This document shows, piece by piece, positions 1 to 7,324 of a DNA stretch of 64,000 nucleotides. Each line of letters starts with the position of its first letter. Within the stretch, counting starts at the first letter, position 1. The notes beneath the pieces are model-generated. The model searched no databases. It had not been told where the DNA came from and saw nothing but the letters and a program-made list of their open reading frames with translations. Source of the stretch: CAXTSE01 sp035554115 (GTDB taxonomy: Bacteria > Actinomycetota > Actinomycetes > Actinomycetales > Microbacteriaceae); contig DATMIW010000071.1 of NCBI GenBank assembly GCA_035554115.1, forward strand, positions 1 through 64,000, given 5' to 3'. Both the position numbers and the translations under genes were made by a program.

Positions 1-321
1 GATTTCGAGCATGGCGAGGATCAGCGCCGCGATGCCGCCGATCACGACGAACGAGCGGCCGACCTTCTCGCCGAAGGCTGCGATCTCGCGGTCGCGTTGG
101 TCTTTGTGAGTGACGCCGCGCGGAATGTCGAGCCCGGCGAAAATGCTGAGCAGGATGCTCGCGACAATCGCTCCGCCAATCACACTCAGCAGCGGGACCT
201 GGTACCCAACGTCGACAAGCGGCCTGGAGCCTGCCTGCGACAGCACGAGGACCAGGTAGGTCACGTATCCCGCAACGGTGACGATCCCGTTGATCCAGCT
301 GCGTTTCTCTTCGTTGGGCAT
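1..321 (-). CDS. Small integral membrane protein, C-terminus beyond window
   Basis: The reading frame starts at ATG 319-321 (protein begins MPNEEKRSW) and runs off the left edge without a stop, giving 107 visible residues. It shows three hydrophobic segments: roughly residues 10-27, 42-62 and 88-107. A charged loop (HKDQRDREI) lies between the second and third. I do not recognise the family with confidence; small proteins of this layout often sit beside a short Xre-type regulator in actinobacteria, but that neighbour would lie outside the window. Upstream, two matching spaced palindromes (341-358 and 387-404) look like operators, so the gene is probably repressed by a small DNA-binding protein. 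Confidence 0.7.
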   Translation of the reverse strand, partial: MPNEEKRSWINGIVTVAGYVTYLVLVLSQAGSRPLVDVGYQVPLLSVIGGAIVASILLSIFAGLDIPRGVTHKDQRDREIAAFGEKVGRSFVVIGGIAALILAMLEI

Positions 322-340
322 GTGCTGCTCCTTCGGGTCA

Positions 341-404
341 TGTCAAGAAAACTCGACATGCCGAATGTAAAGCGCACGCGACCTCATGTCAAGTATTTAT
401 GACA
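341..404. promoter_or_regulatory. Pair of matching TGTCA-N8-(T/C)GACA operator-like palindromes
   Basis: Two 18-bp sites, TGTCAAGAAAACTCGACA (341-358) and TGTCAAGTATTTATGACA (387-404), share the half-sites and spacing and begin 46 bp apart. They lie just upstream of the leftmost membrane-protein gene, in an AT-rich patch that probably holds its promoter. Two sites of this sort are typical for cooperative repressor binding; which protein binds is not visible here. Confidence 0.5.
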
Positions 405-468
405 ATGCCCGACGACGATTTATCACGCAGAGCAACGCCAAGCGGCAACCCCACCGCGTATTGACGCC

Positions 469-687
469 TCAGCTACCGAACGCCTGCGAGAACACGTACC
501 ACGCCGCACCGACCATCACGGCCGGACCCACGAGCGCCGTCAGCACCATATCGATGGCGGTCGGCTGCTTGGAGTCGCGTTGCGACAGCAGGCCCGTGCG
601 GCCGCGAGCAGTCACAACAATCGGAGCGGGAACATCACCGCCGGAGAGCCACGTGCGGGGATAGATTTCTTGCCGGAGTTCGCTCAC
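469..687 (-). CDS. Small single-span membrane protein, unknown function
   Basis: A 72-residue product beginning at GTG 685-687. The N-terminal half is polar; a single hydrophobic segment lies near the C-terminus (about residues 46-68, VLTALVGPAVMVGAAWYVF), consistent with a tail-anchored or one-span membrane protein. No domain is recognised and no strong ribosome site precedes the start, so the start is uncertain. It is divergent from the aldo/keto reductase gene. Support is limited to codon usage and the plausible membrane segment. Confidence 0.4.
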   Translation of the reverse strand: MSELRQEIYPRTWLSGGDVPAPIVVTARGRTGLLSQRDSKQPTAIDMVLTALVGPAVMVGAAWYVFSQAFGS

Positions 688-758
688 ACGCTCACTCTGT
701 CGTCGATCGGGGCGGCTGCCCAGCCCGTCTTTGGGGGTATCTGACGTAGCGTTGAACC

Positions 759-1577
759 ATGCCCATCCTCACCGATAGCTACACCCTCGCGAACGGCGTC
801 CGCATTCCGAAGATCGGATTCGGCACCTGGCAGGTTCCCGACGGACAGATCACCTATGACGCGGTGCGCGCCGCGCTGGATGCCGGCTACCGCCACATCG
901 ATTCGGCCCGCGGCTATGGCAACGAGGAGAGTGTCGGCAAAGCTGTTCGCGACAGCGGCATCCTCCGCAGCGAGATCTTCGTGACCACGAAACTCCCTGC
1001 CGACGTCAAAGACTTCGACGCCGCGAAAGCCTCATTCGACACCTCCACAGGGCTGCTCGACCTCGGCTACGTCGACCTCTATCTCATCCACGCGCCGTGG
1101 CCGTGGGAGGAGTGGGGCACCGACTACACGGCGGGCAACATCGCCGTCTGGCGCGCCCTGATCGAGATCGCGGATGCCGGCGGAGCCCGCGCAATCGGTG
1201 TCTCCAACTTTGACGGCCCGCAGATCCAATCGCTCATCGACGCGACGGGCGTTGTGCCCCAGGTGAACCAGATCCAGTATTACGTCGGCCACACGCAGGA
1301 TGACGTAGTCGCCTACTGCGCGGCGAACGGAATCCTGGTCGAGGCGTACTCGCCGCTCGCGACGGGCGAGCTGATCAACGACGTGCGACTGCGGGAGATC
1401 GCGGACCGGTACGGCAAGACGACGGCTCAGCTCGCCATCCGGTACACGCTGCAGAAGGGGACGCTGCCCCTGCCGAAGTCGACGACCCCGTCGCGGATCG
1501 TGGAGAACGTGGACGTCGACTTTGAGATTTCGGCGGAGGATGTTGCTCTGCTGGATCGGTTTAGCTCGGAGAAGTAG
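759..1577 (+). CDS. Aldo/keto reductase, 2,5-diketo-D-gluconate reductase type
   Basis: A 272-residue NADPH-dependent carbonyl reductase of the aldo/keto reductase superfamily, a cytoplasmic TIM-barrel. The catalytic tetrad is complete: Asp48 and Tyr53 in HIDSARGYGNE, Lys78 in VTTKLP and His111 in LYLIHAPWPW. The length matches the family (270-280). The C-terminal nucleotide-binding signature LPLPKSTTPSRI is present. The start has no ribosome site, but TAGCGT (747-752) lies 6 nt before the ATG, consistent with a leaderless transcript. The physiological substrate cannot be assigned; enzymes of this group typically reduce small aldehydes and keto sugars. A short palindromic repeat follows the stop. 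Confidence 0.92.
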   Translation: MPILTDSYTLANGVRIPKIGFGTWQVPDGQITYDAVRAALDAGYRHIDSARGYGNEESVGKAVRDSGILRSEIFVTTKLPADVKDFDAAKASFDTSTGLLDLGYVDLYLIHAPWPWEEWGTDYTAGNIAVWRALIEIADAGGARAIGVSNFDGPQIQSLIDATGVVPQVNQIQYYVGHTQDDVVAYCAANGILVEAYSPLATGELINDVRLREIADRYGKTTAQLAIRYTLQKGTLPLPKSTTPSRIVENVDVDFEISAEDVALLDRFSSEK

Positions 1578-1590
1578 AGCGGGGGCTGGA

Positions 1591-1624
1591 CTCGATACGC
1601 CGCTTCGCGGCTACTCGACCGGCG
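1591..1624. repeat. Dispersed palindromic repeat, copy 1
   Basis: CTCGATACGCCGCTTCGCGG followed by CTACTCGACCGGCG. The core GCCGCTTCGCGGC folds into a tight hairpin. Related copies with the same flanks (TTCGATACG ... ACTCAACCGGCGG) occur at 4013-4048 and 6222-6257, all just outside genes. Position after the reductase stop suggests it may also act as a terminator or mRNA stabiliser. Confidence 0.6.
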
Positions 1625-1654
1625 ATATGCACAGCTTGCATAGATGATGTTGTC

Positions 1655-2422
1655 GTGACAAAACTCCGGGTCAAGGTCAATCACGATCATCAACAGTTCA
1701 GCGTGAGTGTCAGGGGAGCCGCGGCTGACACTTTTGCCCTCGTCAGTTTTCCAGCGGCACATCCGGCGCACATCATCAACTGGGTCGATAGCGACTGGCT
1801 GTCGCTTACAGCGCTCGGCGGAGGACCGATCGATCTTGGTGTCGAGTTCTACCAGTTAGAGCCGGACCCTCTTGATAAAAGTTGGGATGAGGTCGCCGAA
1901 ATATCACTAATGGCAACCGATGATGTGCGCGTGGAGGACTTCGCAGCCCTTCCAGGTGCTGGCACGCAGCTGCCACTCGGTGCCGGTACGAGCTATCGAG
2001 TGCGTTATGGGATCGGCGACGTGGTGAAGAGCCTGGAGACCGGCGGTTTAGCGTCCTACATTCTGCAGATCTGGCCGGCTCCCGCCTTGCCGCCACAGGT
2101 GACTCGACAGACGACCTCGTGGGGGATGTACTGGCGGACTGAAAATGTGGCGAACTGGGCCTACGCACGTGTTCGATACACCAAGGCGGGGCCAACCGCT
2201 CGGACCGCAGCGGCCGAGTACGTGGTTGCCGAATCGCGCGCGGCGATCCCCGAACTCTCACACAGCATCCGCTCGGGAGAGACCCTCCTAGCCGACAATC
2301 TGATGCGCGCTGCATCTAGGGCCTTCATGGACGTTCCAGCTGACGACAATCTTTCGCGCGATGAAATCGTCAACTTGTGGAGAGCCGACGAGCAAAGGAT
2401 ACGTCACCTGGTGGAGGCATAG
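1655..2422 (+). CDS. Orphan protein of unknown function (255 aa)
   Basis: A 255-residue soluble protein starting at GTG 1655, with no signal peptide or membrane span and no domain I recognise. It is rich in aromatic residues in the middle (TTSWGMYWRTENVANWAYARVRY) split here as TTSWGMYWRTENV and NWAYARVRY, and has a helical, charged C-terminus (NLSRDEIVNLWRADEQRIR). Base composition is visibly less GC-rich at third positions than in the neighbouring genes, hinting at acquisition from elsewhere. The promoter region carries an inverted repeat TATGC-N7-GCATA (1626-1642). Function is unknown; an immunity-type or phage-defence accessory role is possible but unsupported. Confidence 0.65.
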   Translation: MTKLRVKVNHDHQQFSVSVRGAAADTFALVSFPAAHPAHIINWVDSDWLSLTALGGGPIDLGVEFYQLEPDPLDKSWDEVAEISLMATDDVRVEDFAALPGAGTQLPLGAGTSYRVRYGIGDVVKSLETGGLASYILQIWPAPALPPQVTRQTTSWGMYWRTENVANWAYARVRYTKAGPTARTAAAEYVVAESRAAIPELSHSIRSGETLLADNLMRAASRAFMDVPADDNLSRDEIVNLWRADEQRIRHLVEA

Positions 2423-2437
2423 CCGGACGCTTGCCGT

Positions 2438-2731
2438 CTATTTGATGGGCTTCGTTGCCTTGCCGTCGAGCCACAGCTCGTCCGACTCATCCCCGTGCGC
2501 CCTGCCCGTGCCAACGTGCTTGGAGCTGATCTTCGGCCCCTTCTGGATCACATGCACCAGCGCCATGGCATGCCCACGCCCCAGCCCGTAGTCGTCAGCC
2601 AACCAAGTGACGATCGCGCCGGCCTTCGTGCCCGGAGCATCGAGTCCGCGCTCGTGTGCGAGCTCGATGAACTGCCGCGGGGTGAGGCCGGTTTTGTCTT
2701 CGATGTTGTCGAGATACGCCTGGAATGACAT
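2438..2731 (-). CDS. DUF4287 domain protein
   Basis: A 97-residue protein beginning MSFQAYLDNIEDKTGLTP, the characteristic opening of DUF4287 proteins, with a helix-rich central part (TKAGAIVTWLADDYGLGRGHAMALVHV) given here only in part as WLADDYGLGRGHAMALV. The C-terminus is basic and disordered. The family is small and cytoplasmic, with no established biochemical activity. The start is supported by a leaderless-type element TAGTCT 6 nt upstream of the ATG. It is convergent with the preceding orphan gene and 9 bp from the next gene, the F420-type reductase homologue, with which it could be cotranscribed. Confidence 0.85.
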   Translation of the reverse strand: MSFQAYLDNIEDKTGLTPRQFIELAHERGLDAPGTKAGAIVTWLADDYGLGRGHAMALVHVIQKGPKISSKHVGTGRAHGDESDELWLDGKATKPIK

Positions 2732-2740
2732 GGGGTCAGA

Positions 2741-3382
2741 CTACGGAAGGCGGTTGGCCTTGGCCAGGTTGGCGACCAGCTCATCCCGGTTCTGGCGGAT
2801 GCCGTAGCCGGGGCGGTCGCGCTCGGTTCGCCAGGATTCGCTCAGCGGGCCGACGTTGACGGTGTCGAAGCCGAGCTGGTCGTACAGCTCGGTGATGAAG
2901 GCAACAGCCTCGGCACTGTCGCTCGCCGTGGCGAGCGCGCGACGGTTCGGGGTGCCTGCCGGTGTGCCGGTCGCCGTGATCTCGGCGGCACCGATGTGGT
3001 TGAACCCTTTGACGACAAGTGAGGTCGGAAGGTGCTGCTGCAGCAGGCCTGCCGTAGTCGCTTCGCCGCGGTCGAGTGCGTCGAAATGACCGTCACGCTC
3101 GAAGTAGTAGTTGTTGGTGTCGATGACGATTTTTCCTGCGAGTGGCTCAACGGGGATGTCGGCGAGCGCCCTCAGAGGCACGGTGACGACGGCGATCTCA
3201 GCCGCCTCCGCCGTTTCGACGGGGGTGGCGGCGCGCGCGTTGGGCCCAAGTTCGGTGATGAGGTCGGCGAGAGTTTCCGGACCGCGCGAATTCGCGATCA
3301 CAACCTGATGTCCGAGGCCGATCACCCCGCGGGCGATAGCGCTTCCGATGTTGCCTGCTCCGATGATTCCGAAAGTTGTCAT
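2741..3382 (-). CDS. NADP-binding oxidoreductase, F420-reductase-like
   Basis: A 213-residue protein whose N-terminus (MTTFGIIGAGNIGSAIARG) is a Rossmann dinucleotide-binding motif GxGxxG. An NSRGPETL segment after the second strand is suited to bind the NADP 2'-phosphate. The fold and length match the NADPH-dependent F420 reductase-like family (PF03807 N-terminal domain). I chose the ATG at 3380-3382, which places the glycine motif at residue 8; an upstream ATG would add eight residues with no family precedent. Whether it uses F420 or another acceptor cannot be read from sequence. It could supply reduced cofactor to other oxidoreductases, but no operon link is visible. Confidence 0.8.
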   Translation of the reverse strand: MTTFGIIGAGNIGSAIARGVIGLGHQVVIANSRGPETLADLITELGPNARAATPVETAEAAEIAVVTVPLRALADIPVEPLAGKIVIDTNNYYFERDGHFDALDRGEATTAGLLQQHLPTSLVVKGFNHIGAAEITATGTPAGTPNRRALATASDSAEAVAFITELYDQLGFDTVNVGPLSESWRTERDRPGYGIRQNRDELVANLAKANRLP

Positions 3383-3432
3383 ACGGGCGGCAACCGAGTG
3401 TGGCACTCAGAGATTCCGGCCGAGTGGGTTTG

Positions 3433-3987
3433 CTACGTCGCGTTGCGGTAATGCAGGTGCATGACTCCGTTGCCGAAGCGGCGCTGCGTGACCAACTCGA
3501 GGTCGAGCTTCACCCCACCGGGCAGAAAGCGCGTGCCTCCGCCCACGATCACCGGCGAAATGAAGAGGTGGATGTCGTCAATCAGTCCCGCCGCAGCGAA
3601 CTGTCCCGCAAGGTCCGCCCCTCCCACACCAAGGTCGGAGACCGCTGTCTGCTTCAGCCGCCGCACCTCGTCGGCATCGAATTCGCGAGCGATGCGGGTG
3701 CGGGCACTGCGGGGTTCGGCAAGGGTGCGCGAATACACAACCTTGTCGGTACCGTGCCAGAGCGCCGAGAAGTCTTGCGCCACCGCGGGCTCGTCGCTCA
3801 CATCCCACGTTTCCCAGGCGACAACCACGTCATACATGCGTCGGCCGAGAAACAGAGTGCCGGTGGGCGTGATGTCGTTGACGGCGGCGTGGACTTCTTC
3901 GTCGGGAACGGCCCAGTCGAAATTGCCGTCGGTGTCGGCGATGTAGCCGTCTAGGGACATGAGGCAGGAGTACGTCAGTCGCGCCAT
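3433..3987 (-). CDS. Dihydrofolate reductase / RibD C-terminal family protein
   Basis: A 184-residue protein starting MARLTYSCLMSLDGYIAD, the usual opening of the RibD_C/DHFR-fold reductases (PF01872) that are mostly of unknown substrate. Family signatures GRRMYDVVV, YSRTL and LGVGGADLAGQF, with ISPVIVGGG towards the C-terminus, indicate an intact NADPH-binding fold. The start at 3985-3987 is adjacent to a leaderless -10 element TACGCT, which is embedded in a 17-bp palindrome (3987-4003) identical to the one before the TetR gene at 14166. The gene is therefore probably controlled by that TetR protein, about 10 kb away. Confidence 0.85.
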   Translation of the reverse strand: MARLTYSCLMSLDGYIADTDGNFDWAVPDEEVHAAVNDITPTGTLFLGRRMYDVVVAWETWDVSDEPAVAQDFSALWHGTDKVVYSRTLAEPRSARTRIAREFDADEVRRLKQTAVSDLGVGGADLAGQFAAAGLIDDIHLFISPVIVGGGTRFLPGGVKLDLELVTQRRFGNGVMHLHYRNAT

Positions 3988-4003
3988 GTGGACAGCGTAC
4001 ACA
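3987..4003. promoter_or_regulatory. TetR-type operator, copy 1
   Basis: TGTGGACAGCGTACACA, an imperfect palindrome (TGTGGAC/GTACACA arms around AGC), identical to 14167-14183. It abuts the reductase start codon and contains the minus-strand -10 TACGCT, so a bound repressor would block the promoter directly. Confidence 0.6.
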
Positions 4004-4012
4004 TTTGGGCTT

Positions 4013-4048
4013 GGTTTCGATACGCGCTTCGCGCTACTCAACCGGCGG
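4013..4048. repeat. Dispersed palindromic repeat, copy 2
   Basis: GGTTTCGATACGCGCTTCGC followed by GCTACTCAACCGGCGG. It shares both flanks with copies at 1591 and 6222, with a central GCGCTTCGCGC-like hairpin. It lies between the reductase and the DUF1761 gene end. Confidence 0.6.
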
Positions 4049-4050
4049 GG

Positions 4051-4473
4051 TTAGGCCGGCCAGACTCCGATGATGAGCGCCATGACCAGAACGGTCACCA
4101 ACTCGTGCGCTGAGTTGAGCACCGTCAGCTGCCACGGCCGATTGTCGAACTGGTCGTGCGTGACGAAGCGCGCTGCGGTGAATCCCGCCCAGAGGATCAG
4201 CGCCGTGAGGAGGGCGTTGGCGAGGAAGCTGCCGCCATAGAACTCGAACGAGATGTCGGCCGCACCGGCAAGAACCCAGGCCGTGACGAAGCTGACGACC
4301 ACGGTCACGAGGATGGGCCGCACCGCATCCGACGCCTTGCCCGAGGGGGTGACGCCGGCCAGTTTCATCCAGTAATTGCCGAAGACTTTCGGCGTGTACC
4401 AAATCGAGCCGACGATCATGCTCGACAGGGTGGCGAGGATGACGGCGATGTAGTTGATGGACGGCGCATTCAT
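4051..4473 (-). CDS. DUF1761 integral membrane protein
   Basis: A 140-residue protein with four predicted membrane segments (about residues 5-25, 50-72, 80-100 and 115-138). The N-terminal signature NYIAVILATLSSMIVGSIWY followed by GNYWMKLAG is typical of DUF1761. A strong ribosome site (AAGGAGG, 5 nt from ATG) fixes the start at 4471-4473 and rules out the longer upstream frame. No function is established for the family. It is divergent from the thiamine-binding protein gene with a 75-bp shared promoter region. Confidence 0.88.
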   Translation of the reverse strand: MNAPSINYIAVILATLSSMIVGSIWYTPKVFGNYWMKLAGVTPSGKASDAVRPILVTVVVSFVTAWVLAGAADISFEFYGGSFLANALLTALILWAGFTAARFVTHDQFDNRPWQLTVLNSAHELVTVLVMALIIGVWPA

Positions 4474-4548
4474 GGTGTCCTCCTTGACTGGGTGCCCGAA
4501 GCGTATCGCTCCCCACCGACGTGGGGCGAGAGCCGTAGGCTTCGATTC

Positions 4549-4857
4549 ATGCTTGTTGCCTTTTCTGTTGCCCCGAGTGGAACCGGCGAGGCCGATGCCT
4601 CCGTGCACGATGCGGTTGCTGCCGCCGTGAAGATCGTCCGCGAGAGTGGGCTGCCGAACCACACCGACGCCATGTTCACCACGATCGAGGGTGAATGGGA
4701 TGAGGTGTTCGGTGTCATCAAACGGGCGACGGAGGCGGTGGGCGCTTTCGGTTCGCGGGTGTCGCTGGTGCTGAAGGCCGACATCCGCCCCGGTTACACC
4801 GGGGAGTTGACCGGCAAACTTGAGCGGCTTGAAGCAGCTCTGGGCGACGCGGAGTAG
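4549..4857 (+). CDS. YkoF/MTH1187-family thiamine-binding protein
   Basis: A 102-residue ferredoxin-like-fold protein beginning MLVAFSVAPSGTGE, the signature opening of the thiamine-binding MTH1187/YkoF family (PF01910). SVHDAVAAAVKIVRESGL and TTIEGEWDEVFGVIKRATE follow the family pattern. These proteins bind thiamine or its hydroxymethylpyrimidine precursor in the cytoplasm. In Bacillus the homologue YkoF is encoded with the YkoEDC transporter; here that transporter is about 36 kb away (41066-43952). A leaderless -10 TAGGCT lies 7 nt before the ATG. No TPP riboswitch is visible upstream, so regulation differs from the transporter. Confidence 0.85.
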   Translation: MLVAFSVAPSGTGEADASVHDAVAAAVKIVRESGLPNHTDAMFTTIEGEWDEVFGVIKRATEAVGAFGSRVSLVLKADIRPGYTGELTGKLERLEAALGDAE

Positions 4858-4870
4858 CTCGCGGCTCGTT

Positions 4871-5656
4871 TCAGCAGCCAGGGCCGTGTGGCGCGGCGGC
4901 GCAGTCGCGTTCGACGAGGACGGTCTTGGCGGTGCCGACTCGCACCTGGAGGTCGTTGGCTGGCACCGGGAGAGTGCCGGCGATGGGGACGAAGCCTGAC
5001 GCTCCTATCCGGTACGCGGCGGAGTAGCTCACGATCAGTCGGATCGTGTAGTCGCCGGTCCTCTCATACACATGGCTGGTCGGGGTGGGATCGAACTCTC
5101 GGATGCCCGCCGCAGCCCACTTAGAGCCGGAGGTTGTGCGCGTGGCGGTGCTGCCATCGCCGTAATCCCAGCGGAATGCGACAGGGGTGAATCGCACGGT
5201 TGCGGGTTGCCCGAGCAGGGTTCCGTCAATGTTGTGCGCGCGAATGGTCGAGTAGAAGTTGGTGTCGAGGCCGACGACGGTCCATCCGCCGGGCTCCATC
5301 GCCTGCGCTGGGGTTTGTGGAATGAACGACGCGATGTCCGCGAGGGTGATCGGCGAACTGCCGACCGCGGGCGGAGGTGGAGCGGAGCAGAGCGCCGGGT
5401 CGACCTCCATGCATTTGACGATGACCGGTGGACCGGAGGGTGCGGAGCCCGAGGTCGACGGGCGGGTGAACCCCTGCTTGCCGGGCGTGCCGGGGGTCGT
5501 CTGCGTAGCGCCAAGGTTCGCGGCGCCGCCCCCGAGTGACGCGGATGGGCAGCTTACGGTCACGGCGGCCTGGGAGCATCCCTCTTGCCTCGCGTTGGCC
5601 GCTCCCATCAAGGTCATCGAGAGTGCGAGAACTAGCAGAAGTCTTCGCCAGACCAT
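4871..5656 (-). CDS. Secreted PKD-domain protein
   Basis: A 261-residue exported protein. A signal peptide (VWRRLLLVLALSMTLMGAANA, ending near residue 22) precedes a Gly/Pro/Ser-rich linker. A PKD-like beta-sandwich occupies about residues 150-235, with the hallmark FRWDYGDGS and SHVYERTGDYTIRLIVSY. There are several cysteines but no sorting signal, so it is probably secreted free. A good ribosome site (AAGGAG, 7 nt upstream) supports the start. It overlaps the end of the lipoprotein gene by 25 bp and is surely cotranscribed with it. PKD domains mediate protein or carbohydrate contacts; the partner is unknown. Confidence 0.8.
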   Translation of the reverse strand: MVWRRLLLVLALSMTLMGAANARQEGCSQAAVTVSCPSASLGGGAANLGATQTTPGTPGKQGFTRPSTSGSAPSGPPVIVKCMEVDPALCSAPPPPAVGSSPITLADIASFIPQTPAQAMEPGGWTVVGLDTNFYSTIRAHNIDGTLLGQPATVRFTPVAFRWDYGDGSTATRTTSGSKWAAAGIREFDPTPTSHVYERTGDYTIRLIVSYSAAYRIGASGFVPIAGTLPVPANDLQVRVGTAKTVLVERDCAAAPHGPGC

Positions 5657-6171
5657 GCCTCGCTCCTTGCGACTTTGAGGATGCCGTCGTCGTGATTATC
5701 GATATCGATCTCGAACGGCACGCGCGAATCTCGGTTAGCCGGCACCACTGAAGCGCCAGTCGCATCACGAACGTCAGTCCCCGAGACATCGACACACGCA
5801 TACACCGTCAACACCACCTTTCCTCTCCCGGAATAGTCAGTGCTCTGGAGTCGCATGGAATCAAAGGACGATTGACCGACGAGCACGTAGCCCTTCGCAG
5901 CAAACTCGGATGCGGTTTTGATTTCGTCGCGTAGGGCGGCGCTCCTCGCGACTGAAGCGAGCTGGGAAGTGTCTTTCCAGCCGTCGTTGCCCAACGCGTT
6001 GGTTACCGTTTGGTACTTCTCATAAGCCGCCTTTGCCGCCGCAAGGGCCTCGTCCTCAGACGCGAACACGGCGGTCGCACTGGGCGCCGGAGACGACGGG
6101 CTCGGGCTGGGCTGAACGCAGCCGGTCAGCACTAGCGCAGCGGCGGCGAGGCCGAGGGGGAGAATCCTCAT
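5632..6171 (-). CDS. Secreted lipoprotein, unknown function
   Basis: A 179-residue lipoprotein. MRILPLGLAAAALVLTGC provides a lipobox with Cys18 as the lipidation site, followed by a Ser/Pro linker and a mixed alpha-beta domain starting near FASEDEALAAAKAAYEKYQ. That domain resembles common actinobacterial lipoproteins of unknown role. The ATG at 6169-6171 has the leaderless element TAGCGT 7 nt upstream, favouring it over the in-frame ATG 75 bp further up. It forms a two-gene operon with the PKD protein gene, suggesting both act at the cell surface. Confidence 0.8.
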   Translation of the reverse strand: MRILPLGLAAAALVLTGCVQPSPSPSSPAPSATAVFASEDEALAAAKAAYEKYQTVTNALGNDGWKDTSQLASVARSAALRDEIKTASEFAAKGYVLVGQSSFDSMRLQSTDYSGRGKVVLTVYACVDVSGTDVRDATGASVVPANRDSRVPFEIDIDNHDDGILKVARSEAWSGEDFC

Positions 6172-6221
6172 GCGTTCGACGCTAGAGCAGGGTGCCGGAT
6201 CCGTGGGCGACTTTCCACAGC

Positions 6222-6257
6222 TTTCGATACGCCGCGGCGCGGCCATTCAACCGGCGG
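6222..6257. repeat. Dispersed palindromic repeat, copy 3
   Basis: TTTCGATACGCCGCGGCGCG followed by GCCATTCAACCGGCGG. The flanks match the copies at 1591 and 4013, while the central palindrome differs (CGCCGCGGCGCGG), as expected for compensatory change within a hairpin. It lies between the lipoprotein promoter and the NYN gene stop. Confidence 0.55.
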
Positions 6258-6273
6258 CAGCGCCGGAGGGGCG

Positions 6274-7308
6274 CTACTTCAGGCGGAGGCGACGGTCGTT
6301 GGCGGTGCTGTCGGGCTTGATGTCGATCACGTCGGAACGCGAGTCGAGGAACTCGCTGAACGAACGGAACCCGAGCGGCCGCTCCTTGAATCCGGCATCG
6401 AGCCGCAGCATTTGGCCCTTCACTTCACCGTTGGTCTGCCACTCTTCGTCGTTCTTGGCGTCGATCAGTTGGAGGGCACGGATCAGCAGGTCGGTAGCGG
6501 CGGCATCCGTCGTGGGCTCGTCATCGTCTTCGGCGTGACTGAACGGGTTGTGCGGGTCGAGCGTGAGGGGCTTGACGGGCTGGGAGGCGCGGCGGGATCC
6601 GGTGGCGGGCTTGGCGGTTTCGGTTGTCGGGGATGAAGCTCGGCGGGGCTTGGTCTCGACAGGCTCGACCGGCGGGGAGGCACCCTCGACCGGCGGGGTG
6701 GTCGCGACAGGCTCGACCGACGGGTCCTTCTTCTTCGTGATCTTTGCGGGCACAACGCCGGGCAGTGCGTCGTAGTCGCTGAAGTCGTCGCAGGCCGCGA
6801 TGAGCGCGCGCGAGGTGGACCCGGCCACGCCGATCCCGACAACGAACCGCCCTAGCCGTTTGGCCCGCTGAGCGAGAGCGATGTAGTCCGAATCCCCGGC
6901 CACGATCACGATGTGCGTCACATCTTCGAGCCGGAACAGGTCTTCGACCACGTCGACGGCCAGCCGGATGTCGGCTCCATTTTTCGTTCCCGCCGTGTTG
7001 AACAGCTGGGTCAGGTCGACGGCGCGGTCGATGAGCTGGCGCTGGTAGCGGGCATTCGCCGCTGCCGACCAGTCGGCGTATGCGCGACTGACGACGATCG
7101 ACCCAAAACTGGACGCGTAGTCGAGAATCGCGCCGACATCCACTCGGGCGTCTTCGAGTCGCTGCAGAATCGCCTCGGTTGGAGGCTTCTCAACGCCGCG
7201 CACGCGGGCGCGGTCTTTGATGAACTGCCCGCCGCCGAAGATCTGGTCGTAACGCGAGATGACGACGTTGTCGAAGTCGATGTACACGGCGACGCGGGGT
7301 TCAGACAT
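6274..7308 (-). CDS. NYN (PIN-like) RNase domain with C-terminal OST-HTH domain
   Basis: A 344-residue LabA/DUF88-type protein. The N-terminal NYN domain (about 1-175) shows the acidic metal-binding pattern: VYIDFDNVV, KNGADIRLAVDVVEDL and IVIVAGDSDYIALAQRA. A low-complexity linker (about 195-255) has repeats of the type PPVEG/PVEPVET. The C-terminal OST-HTH/LOTUS-like domain (about 265-344) carries a FKERPLGFRSFSEFLDSR motif. The family is predicted to cleave structured RNA, with OST-HTH binding RNA. The linker is encoded by two copies of a GC-rich repeat related to dispersed elements. Leaderless -10 TAGTCT sits 7 nt before the ATG. Confidence 0.88.
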   Translation of the reverse strand: MSEPRVAVYIDFDNVVISRYDQIFGGGQFIKDRARVRGVEKPPTEAILQRLEDARVDVGAILDYASSFGSIVVSRAYADWSAAANARYQRQLIDRAVDLTQLFNTAGTKNGADIRLAVDVVEDLFRLEDVTHIVIVAGDSDYIALAQRAKRLGRFVVGIGVAGSTSRALIAACDDFSDYDALPGVVPAKITKKKDPSVEPVATTPPVEGASPPVEPVETKPRRASSPTTETAKPATGSRRASQPVKPLTLDPHNPFSHAEDDDEPTTDAAATDLLIRALQLIDAKNDEEWQTNGEVKGQMLRLDAGFKERPLGFRSFSEFLDSRSDVIDIKPDSTANDRRLRLK

Positions 7309-7324
7309 GCGGCCCAGACTACGG

